A DNA stretch of 64,000 nt. Source: Nematostella vectensis (taxonomy: Eukaryota; Cnidaria; Anthozoa; Actiniaria; Edwardsiidae). Shown here in pieces: positions 35,461 to 49,469 of the stretch (positions are counted from its first letter, which is position 1; every line of letters begins with the position of its first letter). The notes under the pieces are model-generated. The model had not been told where the DNA came from. It was given only the letters and a program-made list of their open reading frames with translations, and ran no database searches. The stretch is taken from contig NC_064040.1 of the NCBI RefSeq assembly GCF_932526225.1, forward strand, positions 11,508,856 to 11,572,855. Direction: 5' to 3'. Both the position numbers and the translations under genes were made by a program.

Positions 35461-36154
35461 TTGAGCTGTCTGTGACTGGGGGGGGGGGGGGGGGGGTGGG
35501 AGGGGGCTTAAAGAGTCCCCCTACGTGTTTCATGAACATATATACTGGCGCTGTTGCGAAACTTGTCACCTAAACAAACTTATAAAGTCAAAACAGGCAA
35601 ACAGGCATTCAAATCTGATAAATACGAAAAATTCACTACCTTTTAGTTTTTGGGAAACCTTTGTGTAAAAAAACGGTTGCCATGGTAACATGGAGCGTCT
35701 TCTCGAAATGTCAATGCCATTAAAACGTCCGCAGATAGTTTTTAGGAAAAGGCACTAAGTTTTAGCCTCTAAGCTGCTATAGTCCAGAAGTCAGAAGTTA
35801 TAGCAATTTCCCGGATGGGGAACTTGAAGCTCCCCCCCCCCCCCAGTCTAAATAGGATTAAAATTGGTGAAATCTCAACCGAAAATTTATTTCCAGTTCT
35901 TCATTACCAAATAAAAATGGCTTTGTTTTTAAGGGATTGTTAGTAAGTAAAGAAAGGCCGCCGACATTGATCAAACGTTTCCGTCCGCATTCTGTATTTT
36001 TACCGGAAATAATTTAGATTTATCATACAATTTGACAAATGTTTCAATAATTGTTAATCGTACAGACACTACTCATCCGCATTGGTTATTCTTTTTGTGA
36101 GCTCCTACACCACTTCACGTTAACAACAATTAATGGGGACAGCTAATGTATTAC
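35461..36154. other. Intergenic, homopolymer runs only
   Basis: A G-run at 35478-35500 and a C-run near 35830. No exon or RNA gene seen. Confidence 0.4.
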
Positions 36155-39100
36155 AATAACGAATAGCATACGTTGTCTGAATAACGAAGCGAAAAGGCTG
36201 GTTCTAGGAAATCTGTAAGGTTACACAAAATTATGTGGTTCACGTTTTACACGTCTTAAAACGGTGCTGGTATTCGGGGCAGGTGAATGAGCCTGCATGT
36301 ATTAAATAACAAAATCAACAGAACAGAACCGACCAGTGCATTAGTGCAATATCGATAGAAATAAGAGATACCCTTGCACTAATTCCACACTTCCGAATTA
36401 AGATATACATAAAACTTGTCAGAAAGTTGTTCGAGAACTTGATAATTTTTGCTTGGATTAGCTTGCGATTTTGTTTTAGGCTTGTTTATATGTTCTAAAT
36501 CGTTAAAAGCTGAAAAAGTGTGAATGCTGTTAGTTGAAATAGTCATTGCTGGAAACGATTTGCTCAAGTGCTCACGATGTACCTTTATGATTGTAATCGT
36601 CGTTTGCTAACAAAAACAACTTTGTTAGACGCGTTTAAAGGGGGGGGGGGGGGGGTGCGCAATCTTAGGTATCGTAACGAAAAAGGATAGTCTCTGACGA
36701 TCATAAAATAGCCAAATGTTTGGCGGCCAAAGGAGGAGAAGGTTGCCACATACCCTGCGTGACCAAGTCCAGTTGTTGCGCAAAAACAGATTCTCCGAAT
36801 ACTTACAGACAACCATGTCAAGCGTGCCCCCGTGTTCATTATTCGAGTTCTTGATTCGAAATGTCATTTGATTATTTGCCGAGAAGTTTCCGTTCCTGAA
36901 ACGAGTGTTCGAGTTTTCGAATGAGCTCGAGTCTCTCGTTGCGTGCTGTATGAACTCGACAAATAGGCCAAAATTCTGGTTTGATCTGGTTTGACTGTAA
37001 GGCGAATTCTTTTTTTTTTTTTTTGCTACAGTAAAACAGCCATTTCTGCTCTACAGTCTTACTATATTTTTTTCGCAAATCAATTAATGGCTGTCGTTTT
37101 TCTAAATTGTCTAAAGAGCCTAGGGCAAGCGAGCGGGAGATTTTTTAAAAACGTGAGGGGGGTTAGGGATTTATAAAATCTAATGCAATTCTTTACTTGA
37201 TAAAGCACTTGAGAAACTCTTTTTGATCGTGTATTTGCTATGTTTCGTTGTATATATTGTATTTTCTAAGTTTGTTATATATATTTTTTGAATGTAAATG
37301 GCCTGTGACGTGTCGTAAAGTGGATTGAAATGATATTAGGTGGTTATGATTGCTTTCTTTGATTTTCATCTCATGAATTCTCATTCTGACTAGTCTGCCA
37401 ACATGATTTTGAAACTTAAAAAATGATTCAGATTACCTTTTCACAAGCCAAAAACAACCCAAGAAATCTCTTTGAAGTCCCAAGATAGCCGACTTTCCCA
37501 AAATAGCTTCAAATGTGACGTAATCGCTGGGAGCCTATTCTTTTTACCTTCTCGTCGTGGGTAAATCAGGTACATCTGGTGATTCATACAGGCACTCTGA
37601 AATAATATGGTGCATGGAAGAAATTTTTGAACCAGAAGTTTGTGCGCGCACAGTACCGACAAAATGCGCGGGGACGTGCAAGGTTTTTTTTCCTGCGCAA
37701 AGGTTTTTTTTCTTGCGGCGTTTGCTGTAGGGAAATAAGTACGCACAGCTTTAAAATTCTTTTTTGAGGTGGCCAGATAAAACAAAAACCTCGGAGAATG
37801 TTTTTCTTTTTTTTCTTAGCTGACGGGAGCTGCTTTCCAGCCTTTTCAGTCCTTTCTCGCATATTTTACATCTCTTGTTATGCTTCCTCAATCCTTTTAG
37901 ACATATAATTGTGGATTTCCCGAATAAAATTTATTTAAACATGGATAAAGAAAGTGATAAAATACTCCTTGTGTCACTGGTAACGAAATATGACCTTTTA
38001 ATATATGTTTGAAGGCCAATGTTTTCAATATCCATGTACCAAATTGTTCAAAATCCATGTACCATGTTTCCAAATCTTGGAAAAAAGATATATCTCATCC
38101 CCCAAAAATTGTTAAAATCAAAACAACTGGACAATATTTAGCCCATGAGTGTACTAACGAAGGCCATAAAAAAACACCCTAGGGGCCTTGTGTGCGAGCA
38201 GCGTCCAAATGATTTTAGATGTCGCAGAATTTCCTTTCCCAACCCACTGATAACATTTAATGACATTAGTACGCGAATCCGAGTGGTATTGGGGATTGAT
38301 TTGTTTCTTTGAGTGGTGAGATTTGGGAGGGAAGAAGGTGGAGGTAAAAATATGGGAGAATTTTAAGGGCCATTTCATTTTAGAAAAACACCAATAAAAT
38401 AATAAATTCACTACCTTCGTCTAAATTTGAGAAGTAATAGCAATGTTTTCGATTGAATTTGCAGAGTTAAAAGTTTTACTTCAAACATTCACTACTATCG
38501 TCTGATCTTGATAAGTAAGTAATTGCAAAGTTTTCGATTGAATTTGGAAGACTTTAAAGTTTTATTTTTAAATTGTTATTTATTTATATATTTATTTTAT
38601 CTCATTAATTTCCCTTCCAATAATATTCTCAAATGATTTAAAAAAGCGTGACTTAAAAAAGGGTTTGCGTGCAGCAAGAGTTTATTGCATCAAATGTACG
38701 CCAAGGTATACACTAATTCAAAAACAATATTGTCAGTGCAAATGGCAAATGAAAAATGGCAGTTCTTAGACTAGGTACTTAGGGATACTAGCTGTTCGTA
38801 AGAATAAAGATGATAGATAAACTACAGCAAGGATTAACGGGACAGTTAACGTTTCGAATTTCTATAACCATGTGTTTTCTTCGAATAGCATACTTTGTCT
38901 GAATAATGTAACAAAAAGCTGATCAGGATCTCTGTAAGGTTTACGCAGGGCTTGATCCCCATGTGCCCCATCCCCCCACCACCAATATTTTCGAAAATTA
39001 TGAGGAAATAACCAAAAGGGGCGTGGCTTTGCGACCCAGTATTTTCTTAATATTACTGTATTGTGCCTCCCTAATTTTACGTGGCGTGCTACGGTTCTGA

Positions 39101-40010
39101 TGATAATGTGGTTCATAAAGCATACATTTTGTTCACTGACTTTCGTGTCACATGTGGTAACGGTGCTGGTATTCGGGGCACGTGAGAGAGCCTGCCTGTA
39201 TTACATAACAAAATCAACAGAACACAACCGACCAGTGCATTAGTGCAATATCGGTAGAAATGAACATACCCTTGCACTTCTTTCACACTTCCGAAATAAA
39301 GAAATACATAAAACTTGTTAGAAAGGTGTTCGAGAACATGAAAAAATTTGCACGTATTTGCTTGCGTTAGGCAAGTTTGTTTTAGGTTTGTTTACATGCT
39401 CTAAATCGTTAGCTGAAAAAGGGTGAATGCTGAAATGTAATGGTATTACGCGAATCTGAGTGGTATTGGGGATTGTTTCTTTGAGTGGCGGTAAGATTAG
39501 GGAGGGAGGAAGGTGGAGTATAAGGTGGAGGTAAAATAAGGGAGACCTTTAAGGGTCATTTCATCTTGGAAAAACACCAATAAAAGAATAAATTCACTAC
39601 TATCGACTGATTTTGAGAAGTAATTGCAATGTTTTTTTCTTTAATTTTGTAGAGTTAAAAGTTTTACTTTTACATTCACTACCATCGTCTCATCTTGATA
39701 AGTAATTGCAAAGTTTTCGATTCTCTCTTTCCCTTCCAATAATATTATTAAATGAAAATTTTTTAAAAAGGTGTGACTTTAAAAAAAGAAGAAAAAATAA
39801 GGGTTTACGTGCAGCCAGCGCCGTTTTTAAAGTTTATTGCATCAAATGTACGCTATGGTATACACTAATTCAAAAACAAAACTGTCACTGAAAACGGCGA
39901 ATTACAAATGGCAGTTCTTAGATGAAAGGTACTTTAGGGATACTAGTTGTTTGTAAGGATAAAGATGATAGATAAACTACAGCTAAACTACAGATAGATA
40001 AACTACAGCG
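36155..40010 (+). repeat. Interrupted tandem duplication of a 1.1-kb unit
   Basis: Block D1 (36155-36545) is repeated at 38880-39440, and block D2 (38255-38830) at 39440-40010. In the second unit D1 and D2 are adjacent (38880-40010). In the first they are separated by 36546-38254. The simplest reading is a D1-D2 tandem duplication whose first unit gained about 1.7 kb. The second D1 itself gained about 160 bp (about 38943-39100; GGGCTTGATCCCC to GGCGTGCTACGG). No coding frame is conserved between copies. Confidence 0.8.
36800..37010 (-). other. Weak candidate exon within the inserted segment
   Basis: Minus strand: an open stretch with FVEFIQHATRDSSSFENS and MTFRIKNSNNEHGGTLDMVV ends at a good donor, GTAAGT, at about 36805. 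The proposed acceptor lacks a pyrimidine tract. No family recognised; it may be chance. Confidence 0.2.
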
Positions 40011-41984
40011 ACGTCAAGATCATACATCAAAGGTAATCATTCATAAAATAATAATTGGTCATATTCTCTTGCGCTTGGTGGAAATATAATGACCATGGTA
40101 CCAAGCGCCATTTGCGTCGTTTTTAGGGGTGATGTTCTTCCTAATATTAAAGTTTGCTTTAGGCTAGGTTCATGTTTGCCTATACGACAGGTACCAAATA
40201 AATGAGTATGACGCACTTCTAAAGAAACATAACTATGCTCAATTTGTAAATATCGTGCTTTGTACATGAGTGGGTTATGTCTCACTTTATATCTAATCAA
40301 GGCATATGTATTCCGATATATCCTTTTCCTGTGCCCCGCGTTTTAGGGCTATCAGCTAAGGGTTGGACTACAGAAAGAAATGTGACTATACTTTGTACTA
40401 TAAACAAACATAATAACTTGAAAGACATGCTCCAGTAATGCTTAAATAACACACTTGTTTACTATTGTAAAGAGAACTTGTAAACTATTTCTCGTTTTAT
40501 TACATTTCAGATTTCAAGCAATAGTACTTTGATGGAAAATAGTAAGCAGAGTTGAACAAGGTCCTAGAATAACATGAACAAGGTAAGTATAGCAATTATA
40601 GTAAAAGCTATGATAAGTTTGCGAAACGGAAGAATTCCGCCTTGATCTAGACTATTTTCGAAAAATTCATTTTTTTCATATTCACCTAACTTCTGCAGAA
40701 AAAAGAAACACTTAAGAATTTATCTGTGTTGAACATCGATTATCTTGATTGGTTTAAAATCCAATACCGCCGTAAGGTACATTAAGTACCTTACATCTTA
40801 AATGCGTCACTACATAGACCGCAACTTTTTCAGCCCAAAACGACTCTTTGAATCTTATCTATAGCGATGAAAATTATGGCATTTACATTTATCGTATAAC
40901 CGTGTAAAACTTAAGAAAAACCTTCCTCGCCTATTGTAGGCAATAACTGTATGGGATAAAAACGGCGTATGAAAAAGGTAATTACTCACGAGGCACTGTT
41001 GCTAAATCTATTATGGCTACGATAGTACGCGCGATGTGATTGGCTAATTGGTAGTCGTGACATTCCCGTATTGCCCACCTCTGAGGCATTACGGAATTCC
41101 GTATTGCCCTACGAATAGATTTTCACATTCTTCTGTTTTTTTGCTTTTTTTCCACCTTCAAACTGCAAAATAAGCGACAGCAAACATTTGAGTAGCGAAT
41201 TTTATCACCCAGAAGACAGAAATAGTTGGTTGGCGGGTCGTCTTTATCTGTATCCGGAGAAGGACATTTTGTGAGCTTAATTGTGTTGTTTAGTTCGGTT
41301 GTACGAATTTCGCTAAAACAAATTCGACCAAAAAACCAAAGCCACCAAAAAAAACAAAAAAACAACAAGACACAAACAGGTCTTAAAGTTGATAATGGGA
41401 GAGGACGAGCACTTGGAGTGAGTCGGGGTTTTATTATCCTGAAGAGATTGAAGAGGAAAATTTTGACAAGGAAAACACCGCCGGCGAGCGCCACCGATAG
41501 CCAAGAAATACAAAGCTAATTTACATCGGACAAACAAACAAATGAATAATAACAAGGGGTGTACAGAACCATAAAAGCCTTTTTAAGATAAGTAGTACTA
41601 CATGTTATTTATAAATGCAATATTTCCACCAAATCATAAACCGGTTGGCCTTTTGCTCCGTGGAGTTTTCGGACTTAAAACAGTCCATTCATGCAATGAA
41701 GACTGACATCTGAGCTTTCTTTGTTATTGTTTGGATCAACTTCACCTATGATAAAACCTGTTGCTTCCAAAAGGTGCAAATAGGAAGAAAATAGCCCGAA
41801 AAGTCGTCCAATTTCTACATCACGCGTGATACAGAGTCGAAATCAACTGTGAACGGTGCTCCGATGTCCATTCTTCTTTTTACATCTGAAGGGTTACGAA
41901 AAACAACACATTTCTATCTTACCAAGGTCTGTTTGATATGTTGTCGTCTGAGTTATGTTGTTGTTTACAATTTTTATTTGGCAG
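40011..41984. other. Intergenic, no gene recognised
   Basis: Open frames on both strands near 41123-41555 are shadows of each other with no domain signal. Nothing else supported. Confidence 0.35.
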
Positions 41985-42062
41985 CATGAGAGTGCTCGCA
42001 AAGCCTCGGTTGATACGGCAAAGCCTCAGTTTGATATTTCCCGGCATGACCTCACTCGGTTA
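41985..42062 (+). CDS. Candidate internal exon, unknown gene
   Basis: A 78-bp segment between a strong acceptor (TTTTTATTTGGCAG) and a consensus donor (GTAAGT). It is open for 26 codons in phase 0 (HESARKASVDTAKPQFDI start). The splice signals are the main support. I do not recognise the protein. A second 78-bp phase-0 candidate at 43151 could follow it. Confidence 0.35.
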
Positions 42063-42679
42063 GTAAGTATTATTTGCTGGAAAAACAAATTTTCTTATTA
42101 TGCTCATGTTTCATTCGAAAAAAAAATACAGAAAAATATTTCAGATTGTTACAATGGCGTTATTTTTTCAGTTCTATTGATTCTACACTAGCCTGTGTCA
42201 TGCGCGAATCTTCATTCAAAACAAATCATTTTCGGATATCTCTGATAAGTTCTCTGGGATGGTTACCTACATGAAAACGAGGCAAAGTGCATCGAGGCGA
42301 AACATCTGCTTGCTAAGCAAAAATGACAATCTTGATTACTTTTTTCTAGAGCTCTAAATCCTCGATAGCTATAGGCTCTATAGCTGGGAGTTTTGCGTAG
42401 TATAAAATAGGGATCGATAAAAGAACGCTGAGATACACCATGTTTAGAATGATTTATTTTTTTTTTTAATTCCAGTTTTGGGTAGAATACAGACTACAAA
42501 TAGTTTCCCTCTGTACTTAGTTTTGCTTAACTCTGCCAGGCGAGCTATGAACCCATACTTATTCTAAAACCATTCAGAGAGAAAGTGGGAAGTTTTCTCG
42601 CCTATATCGACGTTGTTTGAGTTTTTCCACCAAAGAACCTGTGGAGGCCTTGTGAGCGACATCGTCCAACATGTTCAGT

Positions 42680-43085
42680 CTTCCCACCCATTCCTCCTCC
42701 TCCCCCTCCTTCCTCCTCCTACTCCCTTCTCCCTCCTCCTACTCCCTTCTCCCTCCTCCTACTCCTCCTCTTCCTCCTCCTCCATTCTCCATCCTCCTAC
42801 TCCCTTCTCCCTCCTCCTCCTCCTCTTCCTCTTCCTCTTCCTCCCTTCTCCATCCTCCTACTCCCGTCTCCCTCCTCCTCCTCCTCCTCCTCCTCTTCTT
42901 CCTCCTACTCCCTTCTCCAACCTCCTACTCCCTTCTCCCTCCTCCTCCTCCTCTTCCTCTTCCTCTTCCTCCCTTCTCCATCCTCCTACTCCCTTCTCCC
43001 TCCTCCTCCTCCTCCTCCTCTTTTTCCTCCTCCTCCCTTCTCAATCCTCCTACTCCCTTCACCCTCCTCCTCCTCCTTCCTCCTC
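42680..43085 (+). repeat. About 400-bp polypyrimidine tract with a 128-bp higher-order period
   Basis: Almost pure C/T (TCC, CTCCTACTCCC, CTCCATCC units) with isolated A. A long block starting CTCCCTCCTCCTCCTCCTCT recurs at 42807 and 42935, an offset of 128 bp. The Ser/Leu/Pro-rich open frames here are translations of the repeat, not genes. Confidence 0.9.
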
Positions 43086-43150
43086 GAAAAATGTATACAT
43101 TTGTGCGTTCGCCTAACCCCGTTTTTTCTTCATCCATCGTGATCCACCAG

Positions 43151-43228
43151 GTTGTGTACGCACATTTGCTATACTACTATTGTTCTTACAACCGACGTTG
43201 TCTACTTACACTAAAGATTGTTGAGCAG
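43151..43228 (+). CDS. Candidate internal exon, unknown gene
   Basis: A 78-bp segment after CATCCATCGTGATCCACCAG and before donor GTGAGG, open in phase 0 (VVYAHLLYYYCSYNRRCLLT start). Compatible in phase with the candidate at 41985-42062. I considered a GINS-complex PSF1 relation because of NRRCLL but cannot support it. Coding status uncertain. Confidence 0.25.
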
Positions 43229-46200
43229 GTGAGGTCATAGCGATTGAAAGTATCATTGATACTTATAGATTTATCTATAAATCGCTTGAGACGTCATAGC
43301 AATGATGAAAATATTTCTGGAAGCATTGATTTGCATTATACATCCTATTCCTGTGAGATAATAAGGAAGATTGTACTAACGTTTTCGATGATATTTTCTT
43401 TTGTAAACTTGAAAATGAAAAGCCTACTTGTAATCCTCTGGTAGATCACGATAACATGTATTTTTAATACAGTTTAAAACACAAACTGCAGACGCGTTCC
43501 CAGGCCGGAAGGGTTTCACAGTCGTAGGTGTCCTTTGGAAAAAGCATAGTATTTGAAGATTCGATAATAAGAAATGACCCACTTTTTGACCGCCAGGGGT
43601 TGTACGCGCATAAGCTGCTATAGGCAACCTGGGGTTCTTTTCAAAGTAAAAGTACTTGGGGATGACATCAATAATAATACATTAAGAAGCTTTGCAAAAA
43701 TAAATAAATAATAATAAAATACTATGTAGCATTAAAAAAGAAATAGAAAAAAATGAAATGAAAATCCAGTTAACTAATGCGCACGTAATGTGATAAAAGA
43801 TACAATGTTACACGTTTCGTGTCTGAGACCTGAAAGAAAAGAAATTTCCGTGCGCCAGGGGAAAGGGAGGGGGGGAGTATGATAAATGATTGGTTTCATT
43901 TCGGGAAACAGGTCATTGTGTGATAACACGAGCACGTACGTACGCGGCAAATCGATAGAGGCAGGAGAACATACTCTCCTGAGGTCAAGTAGAAACTTGA
44001 CGAGAGTAACTAAGAAAGACAATTTCATTAATTTCCGCACCTTCTTCTGGAAAATATTTAAAACTTTAAAACTCAAAACAAAGAGGAATACCTGACAAAA
44101 AAATAATTAAAAAAGAAAAGAAATATATTTTTTTAAAGATTTTTTTCAAAATACAAAAACTTTTTCTGCATCGCCCCAGAGCCATAGAAGGGGCGGGGCA
44201 CTGGGGGCACGTGCCCCTCCCCCCAATAAAAAAAGATATAAGGAAGGAAACAGTAGGGGCGTTGTTGTACCACTAAACATTTTCAGTGTCACGGCGTTTC
44301 CCTAAATCAGTCTATTTTTAGACACGGGTCAACTAGCTACGTTGACGTTGGTCGCGCGCGCGAGTGACGTGAGGCTGCATGCGCAAATTGCAGTCAGGAA
44401 TTTCTTTATTATCCATCATCCGTCGGTTTTGTTTGTTTACCAAAAGAATAGCAAGCAAAAGAATTGTCAAGCATTAATTTCTATAGAGTATCTTGTTGTC
44501 CGACAAAAAGAAATCCAAATACAATGCGCTCGTTGCTTCGATTTTTTTAGAAACAAAATGCTCGAAGTGGTGCCGAAAAGCATTTTATGGTCTTGAATTT
44601 ATCATGACAGTCCACTAAATTGAAACAGATTGTTTTGGCTGAGGCAGGAGTTTTAAGCTAACAATTTGATGCTCTGCGAAAGCACCTATATACCCTACAT
44701 AAGTAGGTAGTAATAATAATAATAATACCACATGCAGTAGTAGAATTTTTTTTCCCGATGTGGGAATATAAAAAAATGGAAGCTGAAAAAAGCAAAAAAA
44801 AAAACCCTTCTGTAGGGAGTTTAGATATAGGTTTGGCACTATAACAAGTAGTAAGAAAGCGTGTCTGAGTGTGAGGCATTATTGCAAAGGAAGTTCCAGT
44901 CTGTCTGAGATGGGTACCCTGTGGTGTTTACAAAATCGTCTCAATAAACACGCCCGGAGCAAGTTAGAAACTTGGAAACATCATTTTTCTTATTAATTGA
45001 ATTTAAACATCCTATTCCATAGATTCCTAGGGACCTTCGAAAAGCTCATAACTTAAATGAGTAAAAATCCTACCAAGCAGCCAATACAAAGTAACTCGTT
45101 ATTGTCAGTCATTTATTTATTATCTCTTCTTTCGATTGAGTGATCTTATAGTTTTGGTAGTTGCTTTCTGTAGGGCAGAAACAGACGAGACACATAATTT
45201 ATAACGGTCTAAACATTTACTGTCTCTTATCGGTTTCACACGACAAGAGAAGATCACATTTGCTGTTGTATGAAGAAGAAGTTTTTATCATTATGAGTTG
45301 ATTGATTATTAATTGTATTTTTTTATATTTTTTTTCGATTTTTCCCTTCTTTTATATACGGTATAGGTATAATAACAAGTTTAGCATGTAATTTTCACGA
45401 TCAACAGTATCTGGGTTGCGCGGCATGAGAGGACAAATTCAAGCATTGTACACATAAGATACCCTTTTAAGATACCCTCGGATTGCTTGATCTTATAGTT
45501 TTGTCTTTTGCTTACTTTAGGGCAGAAACAGACGAGACACCCCCTGAACACAACAAGCATAGTCGCCTGCTTTCTTTAGTGATTTCCCACGGGATTTCCC
45601 ACGGGAGTACATATGCTCTCTGATGATTAAACCCTAAGTGTACGTTTTCATGGACGGTCCCATATACACTGCAGCTATTGTTTGATAAAGTGTCCATTAT
45701 GGTTGCCATCTCTGTGTATTTTTGACTTGGAGACTACTAGACAGACGTAATTTTGTAAAAACCTTGTATTTTGTCTGATTTTTTTTTCAATACTTTTTTC
45801 TCCATGATTTTTAACCGGGACGTAGCCTATAAATCTCCATATAAGCGAAACCAAAGGGCTCTTCGCTTGAGATTTTCCCCTCTATGTTGAATAAATAATA
45901 AAGAAAATAACTTGTTCCTTATTGGCCCCAATTTTCATGGCAACGACTTCCATTAGATTCAAGAGTATTCAATAAAATGATCGTTTTGGAATGTGAATAA
46001 AGTCTTCCCAGGAGTTCGCCAAATTTATTTTTTCCTATGATATTAAAAGGCCCTTCAGACTAAAAACCAGAGTACGATACTAAGACACAAGCATTTTTAT
46101 ATACTCGTTATAAAGAACATTTTCCTGGGGTTTCCCTATAATTTATTGAAAACCTAATAGCACGCATACCCCGCCTTACAAAATAATAACACATTAAGAG

Positions 46201-49009
46201 TTTCTCGATTCTCACGCATTAGGTGGTAGCGGTAGTCATATCTAGAGGTCTGATATTTTCTTTAGATTCAATGCCTTAGGCTATAAGTTCAAACGTTATA
46301 TTATCCATGAGCCGTATTCACTAATAAAACCAGACAAATGAAGATGGAAGATGTATCTGGGTAGAAACGAATAAAATATCGCCATCCCTTTTGTCACCAA
46401 AAAGTCATGGTGTCATCTCTTATTGATTTATCGTCAAAGCCTTTTTCGACACGGTACATATGACTTTGCCCCCCCCCCCCCCCCCCCCTCCTTCCCCGCC
46501 CCTCACCCCCAGCAAAATACCCGCCCCCCATCCCCAGCAAAATATCGGGAACGCACTTTGGAGTTTGTTGATTTGTAGAGAACGCGTTAAAATAAGCCTG
46601 AATTTGCCGAAAAAATATCAATATATCTAAGGTCGAAACATCGTGGGTTTTCTTTTTAAGTGTATGTTGACTGACTGCATTAAATGACTACTTTTAGGCA
46701 CGCTTTCGTTTTGACGGAAATGTGTATTTTTAAGTTATTACACATATGCCTCTCAGCTGGCTGATAGCCGGTAGTCCAGGATGAAATTCGTTATGTAATC
46801 GGTCTCTATATGGTCCACTATATGGTGTTTTGCTGAGTTACCATAATTTGGACCCACATGGTTCTAGAATTTAGCCTAATACAGACAAAACAGCGGTATA
46901 TATATCACGTGACAAGATAAGGCCAATCCAGACGCACGAGGGAATCATATTACACAGAGATGCGACGATGAGATCAAAGGAGCGTGTTGCTATAGCGACA
47001 AAAACATTATCACTTACAGAATTTACAACTTTTGGTCTGACTTCCTTGGGTGGGATTAACACAATTATAATTAACACACGTGAAATTCACCCAATCATCC
47101 GCCACTAGTCTTAAAAAGCTTCTATAAAAGAACAGGAAATCATAGGGAATATACAATCTGAGCACGGTCATCATACGGAGCATAATCTCCAAAGTTCCGG
47201 TCTATTGAAAAAAGTTTAATTCGGAAAGTCAAGCTCGCTCTATGCTGTTAGCTTTTTTCGTAAGTGACTTCGCATTAGGGTTTATGGGACTTTGCATATA
47301 TAGCCGCTAAACTCCCTTTAGAGCCGCACTGATTCAATACAAGACAATACCTGTGGGTTAAAAGCGTGCTATTTCGCGGTCCAACGCTACATTTTAAGGT
47401 AAATGATGTTTTATTATATAGAGTATATAATAGAGGGAGTAAAAGTACTAAGTACATTTACTTTCCAAGTATTGATAGACAAAAAGACAAGATTTAACAA
47501 ATTTATGATCGTCTGGATGTACTTAAAATAAAGTAAGCTCGGAATCTATTTTAAACTCTAATCCTTTAAAATTTTAAAATTCGAAATGCTAAAATCAAGC
47601 GAGTAATAACCAGCGAGCAATGGTTGCATATTCACTGTTATCTTTCAACTTACGTCATAGAAAGATAAACAAATTGAAGAAGGGAGAGTGATGATAAAGA
47701 AAAAATATCGATTACTCGAAAATACACAAATAACAATAAGTGTAAGAGTTTTTTTAGTTTTTTTTTTATCTCAGAGTGTCAATACCAGTTTTTTTGGGTC
47801 TCCTTTTTTCTCACTTCAAAATTGATAAGGGTGTATTATTAAAAAAACTATTGCGCGCGCATGTATCCTGGATTACCGCTGAGTTCCCAGCATGCACCGT
47901 CTTCCTACTAGACCAGATATCAAGTTTGAGTAAATTTCCGTGCTTGAGAGTGTCTTCTGGACTAGACGCATCATATTATAACCTCATAGCGTCAATTTTT
48001 TTTAATCTTCCACTTCGCCATATGCCGCTGCTTTTCAATTTCCAGACAAACTAAGTCTCCAATTAAAAACAAGTGTTATCTGCCCGTTCCCTTCTTCTCC
48101 CTAATGGAATATGAGCTTTTAGCAATAGAATATGCTTCCTCTCTTTGAAAAGGAAAAAATAATACGTGAAATTAGTTGATGCCCAAAATAACTTTCTGAG
48201 ATAAAATAGAAATAAAACTTTCAACGTTTCATGTCAAAAAATGGAAGGGTAACAAATCAAATAAGCCTACTATACGATAATGATTAATCAAAATAAGACG
48301 AATATGATAAGAGGTGTTAATAACAGAGGTAGATTATATATATTAAAAAATCCGATTTTTTACGAAATGTTTTTTTTTTCTTTTACCCTTTTAATATTGC
48401 GTAAAAAAATTAGGACTTGAGATCTTTCATAAAGACTGCTAGATAACATACTTCCTCAGGATATGAAAAATATCTTTATCACTTGCCATTGGCTACTTTC
48501 ATTATGTACGCGGCCCCCTCCTCTGTCCCGCCTTTTTCTCTTTCTGCCTCAAGGTTTCTTGTTTTGTTTTGCATTTAATATTATAAACTCAATTACTCCC
48601 TTTAAAAAAATCTCTCTTTAACCTTTTTTAATTAGGTGTATGCAGTAGCCATTGTCAATATTTTGTAGTGGTATTCTGTTAAAGAATCTTTGTCAGTTGC
48701 CGCATTATAAAAGTTCCCAAATACCGACCAATATCGACACTAACCATGCCATATCTTTGTCGATATGAACAGGAATTTGACGTGAATGTCGGCGACTTGT
48801 ATAGTGAGACTCCAGTAACCGTGGCCACAAAGACCAAGTCTTAATAAAGATAACCATGTAATTCAAAAGTAGGAACCTTTTTTTTTTTGGCTAGTTGAGT
48901 TTGTGTCATTCGGATAGCAAGTTTCTCGCATCTTTACTGGCATGCTTCACAAAACAAAATAAAGGTGGCCACGGTAGCCATCCAAGGATGTTTCTAAATT
49001 TCAGTGTAT
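43229..49009. other. Gene-poor stretch with small repeats
   Basis: No supported gene. Holds a perfect palindrome GGGGCACGTGCCCC (about 44204), a 62-bp direct repeat at 45141 and 45481 (GATCTTATAGTTTTG ... GGGCAGAAACAGACGAGACAC), a half-copy of the CCATGAGCCGTATTCA hairpin element at about 46277-46335, and a C-run at 46469-46488. Confidence 0.5.
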
Positions 49010-49205
49010 ATAAGATTATGAAACCGCACAAATTACTCACAGAGAATTACACAAATGATCAATTACAATGATATTTAAGATTGTTAGAATAGGCACAATA
49101 AGATTAAGAACGCATCACACCAACAAAAATATTTTGCTGCTATCTGAGCTTCGACATGTTCTTAGCAAAATATAAGAATTTCGTGAAATTTCAAACAGCA
49201 AGCAG
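49010..49205 (-). mobile_element. MITE, TATAAGAACGTC family, copy 4 (partial)
   Basis: Shares AGAATTACACAAATGATCA, AAGAACGCATCACACCAACA and GAGCTTCGACATGTTCTTAGC with copies 3 and 5. The left terminal repeat is missing. Confidence 0.6.
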
Positions 49206-49469
49206 ACTATAGGCTAGTAAAACGTCGTATCATCATTAGCCGTTTTCAACGGCGAATGCATGCAAATAAATCAAGTCAATTGTTTCATCTTTATTTCAAT
49301 GAATACGATTTTTGCATAAATGTCTTTTAAAATTGGGATCCTTTCAATCCGGCCCTAGCCAGCTGGTCAAGGCGATTGTCCTCAACCCGTATTGATCTTT
49401 AGTCCATTTCCGACTATTTCCTCCCAGTCACGTAAATAGAATTATCAAATTATTACAAATATCTTGATT

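Noticed and set aside
43151-43228. GINS PSF1-like exon
   Set aside because: Only an NRRCLL-type match; flanking exons expected for PSF1 were not found. Kept only as an unknown candidate exon.
42613-43240. Two long Ser/Leu/Pro-rich open frames and a Glu-rich antisense frame
   Set aside because: They are translations of the polypyrimidine repeat.
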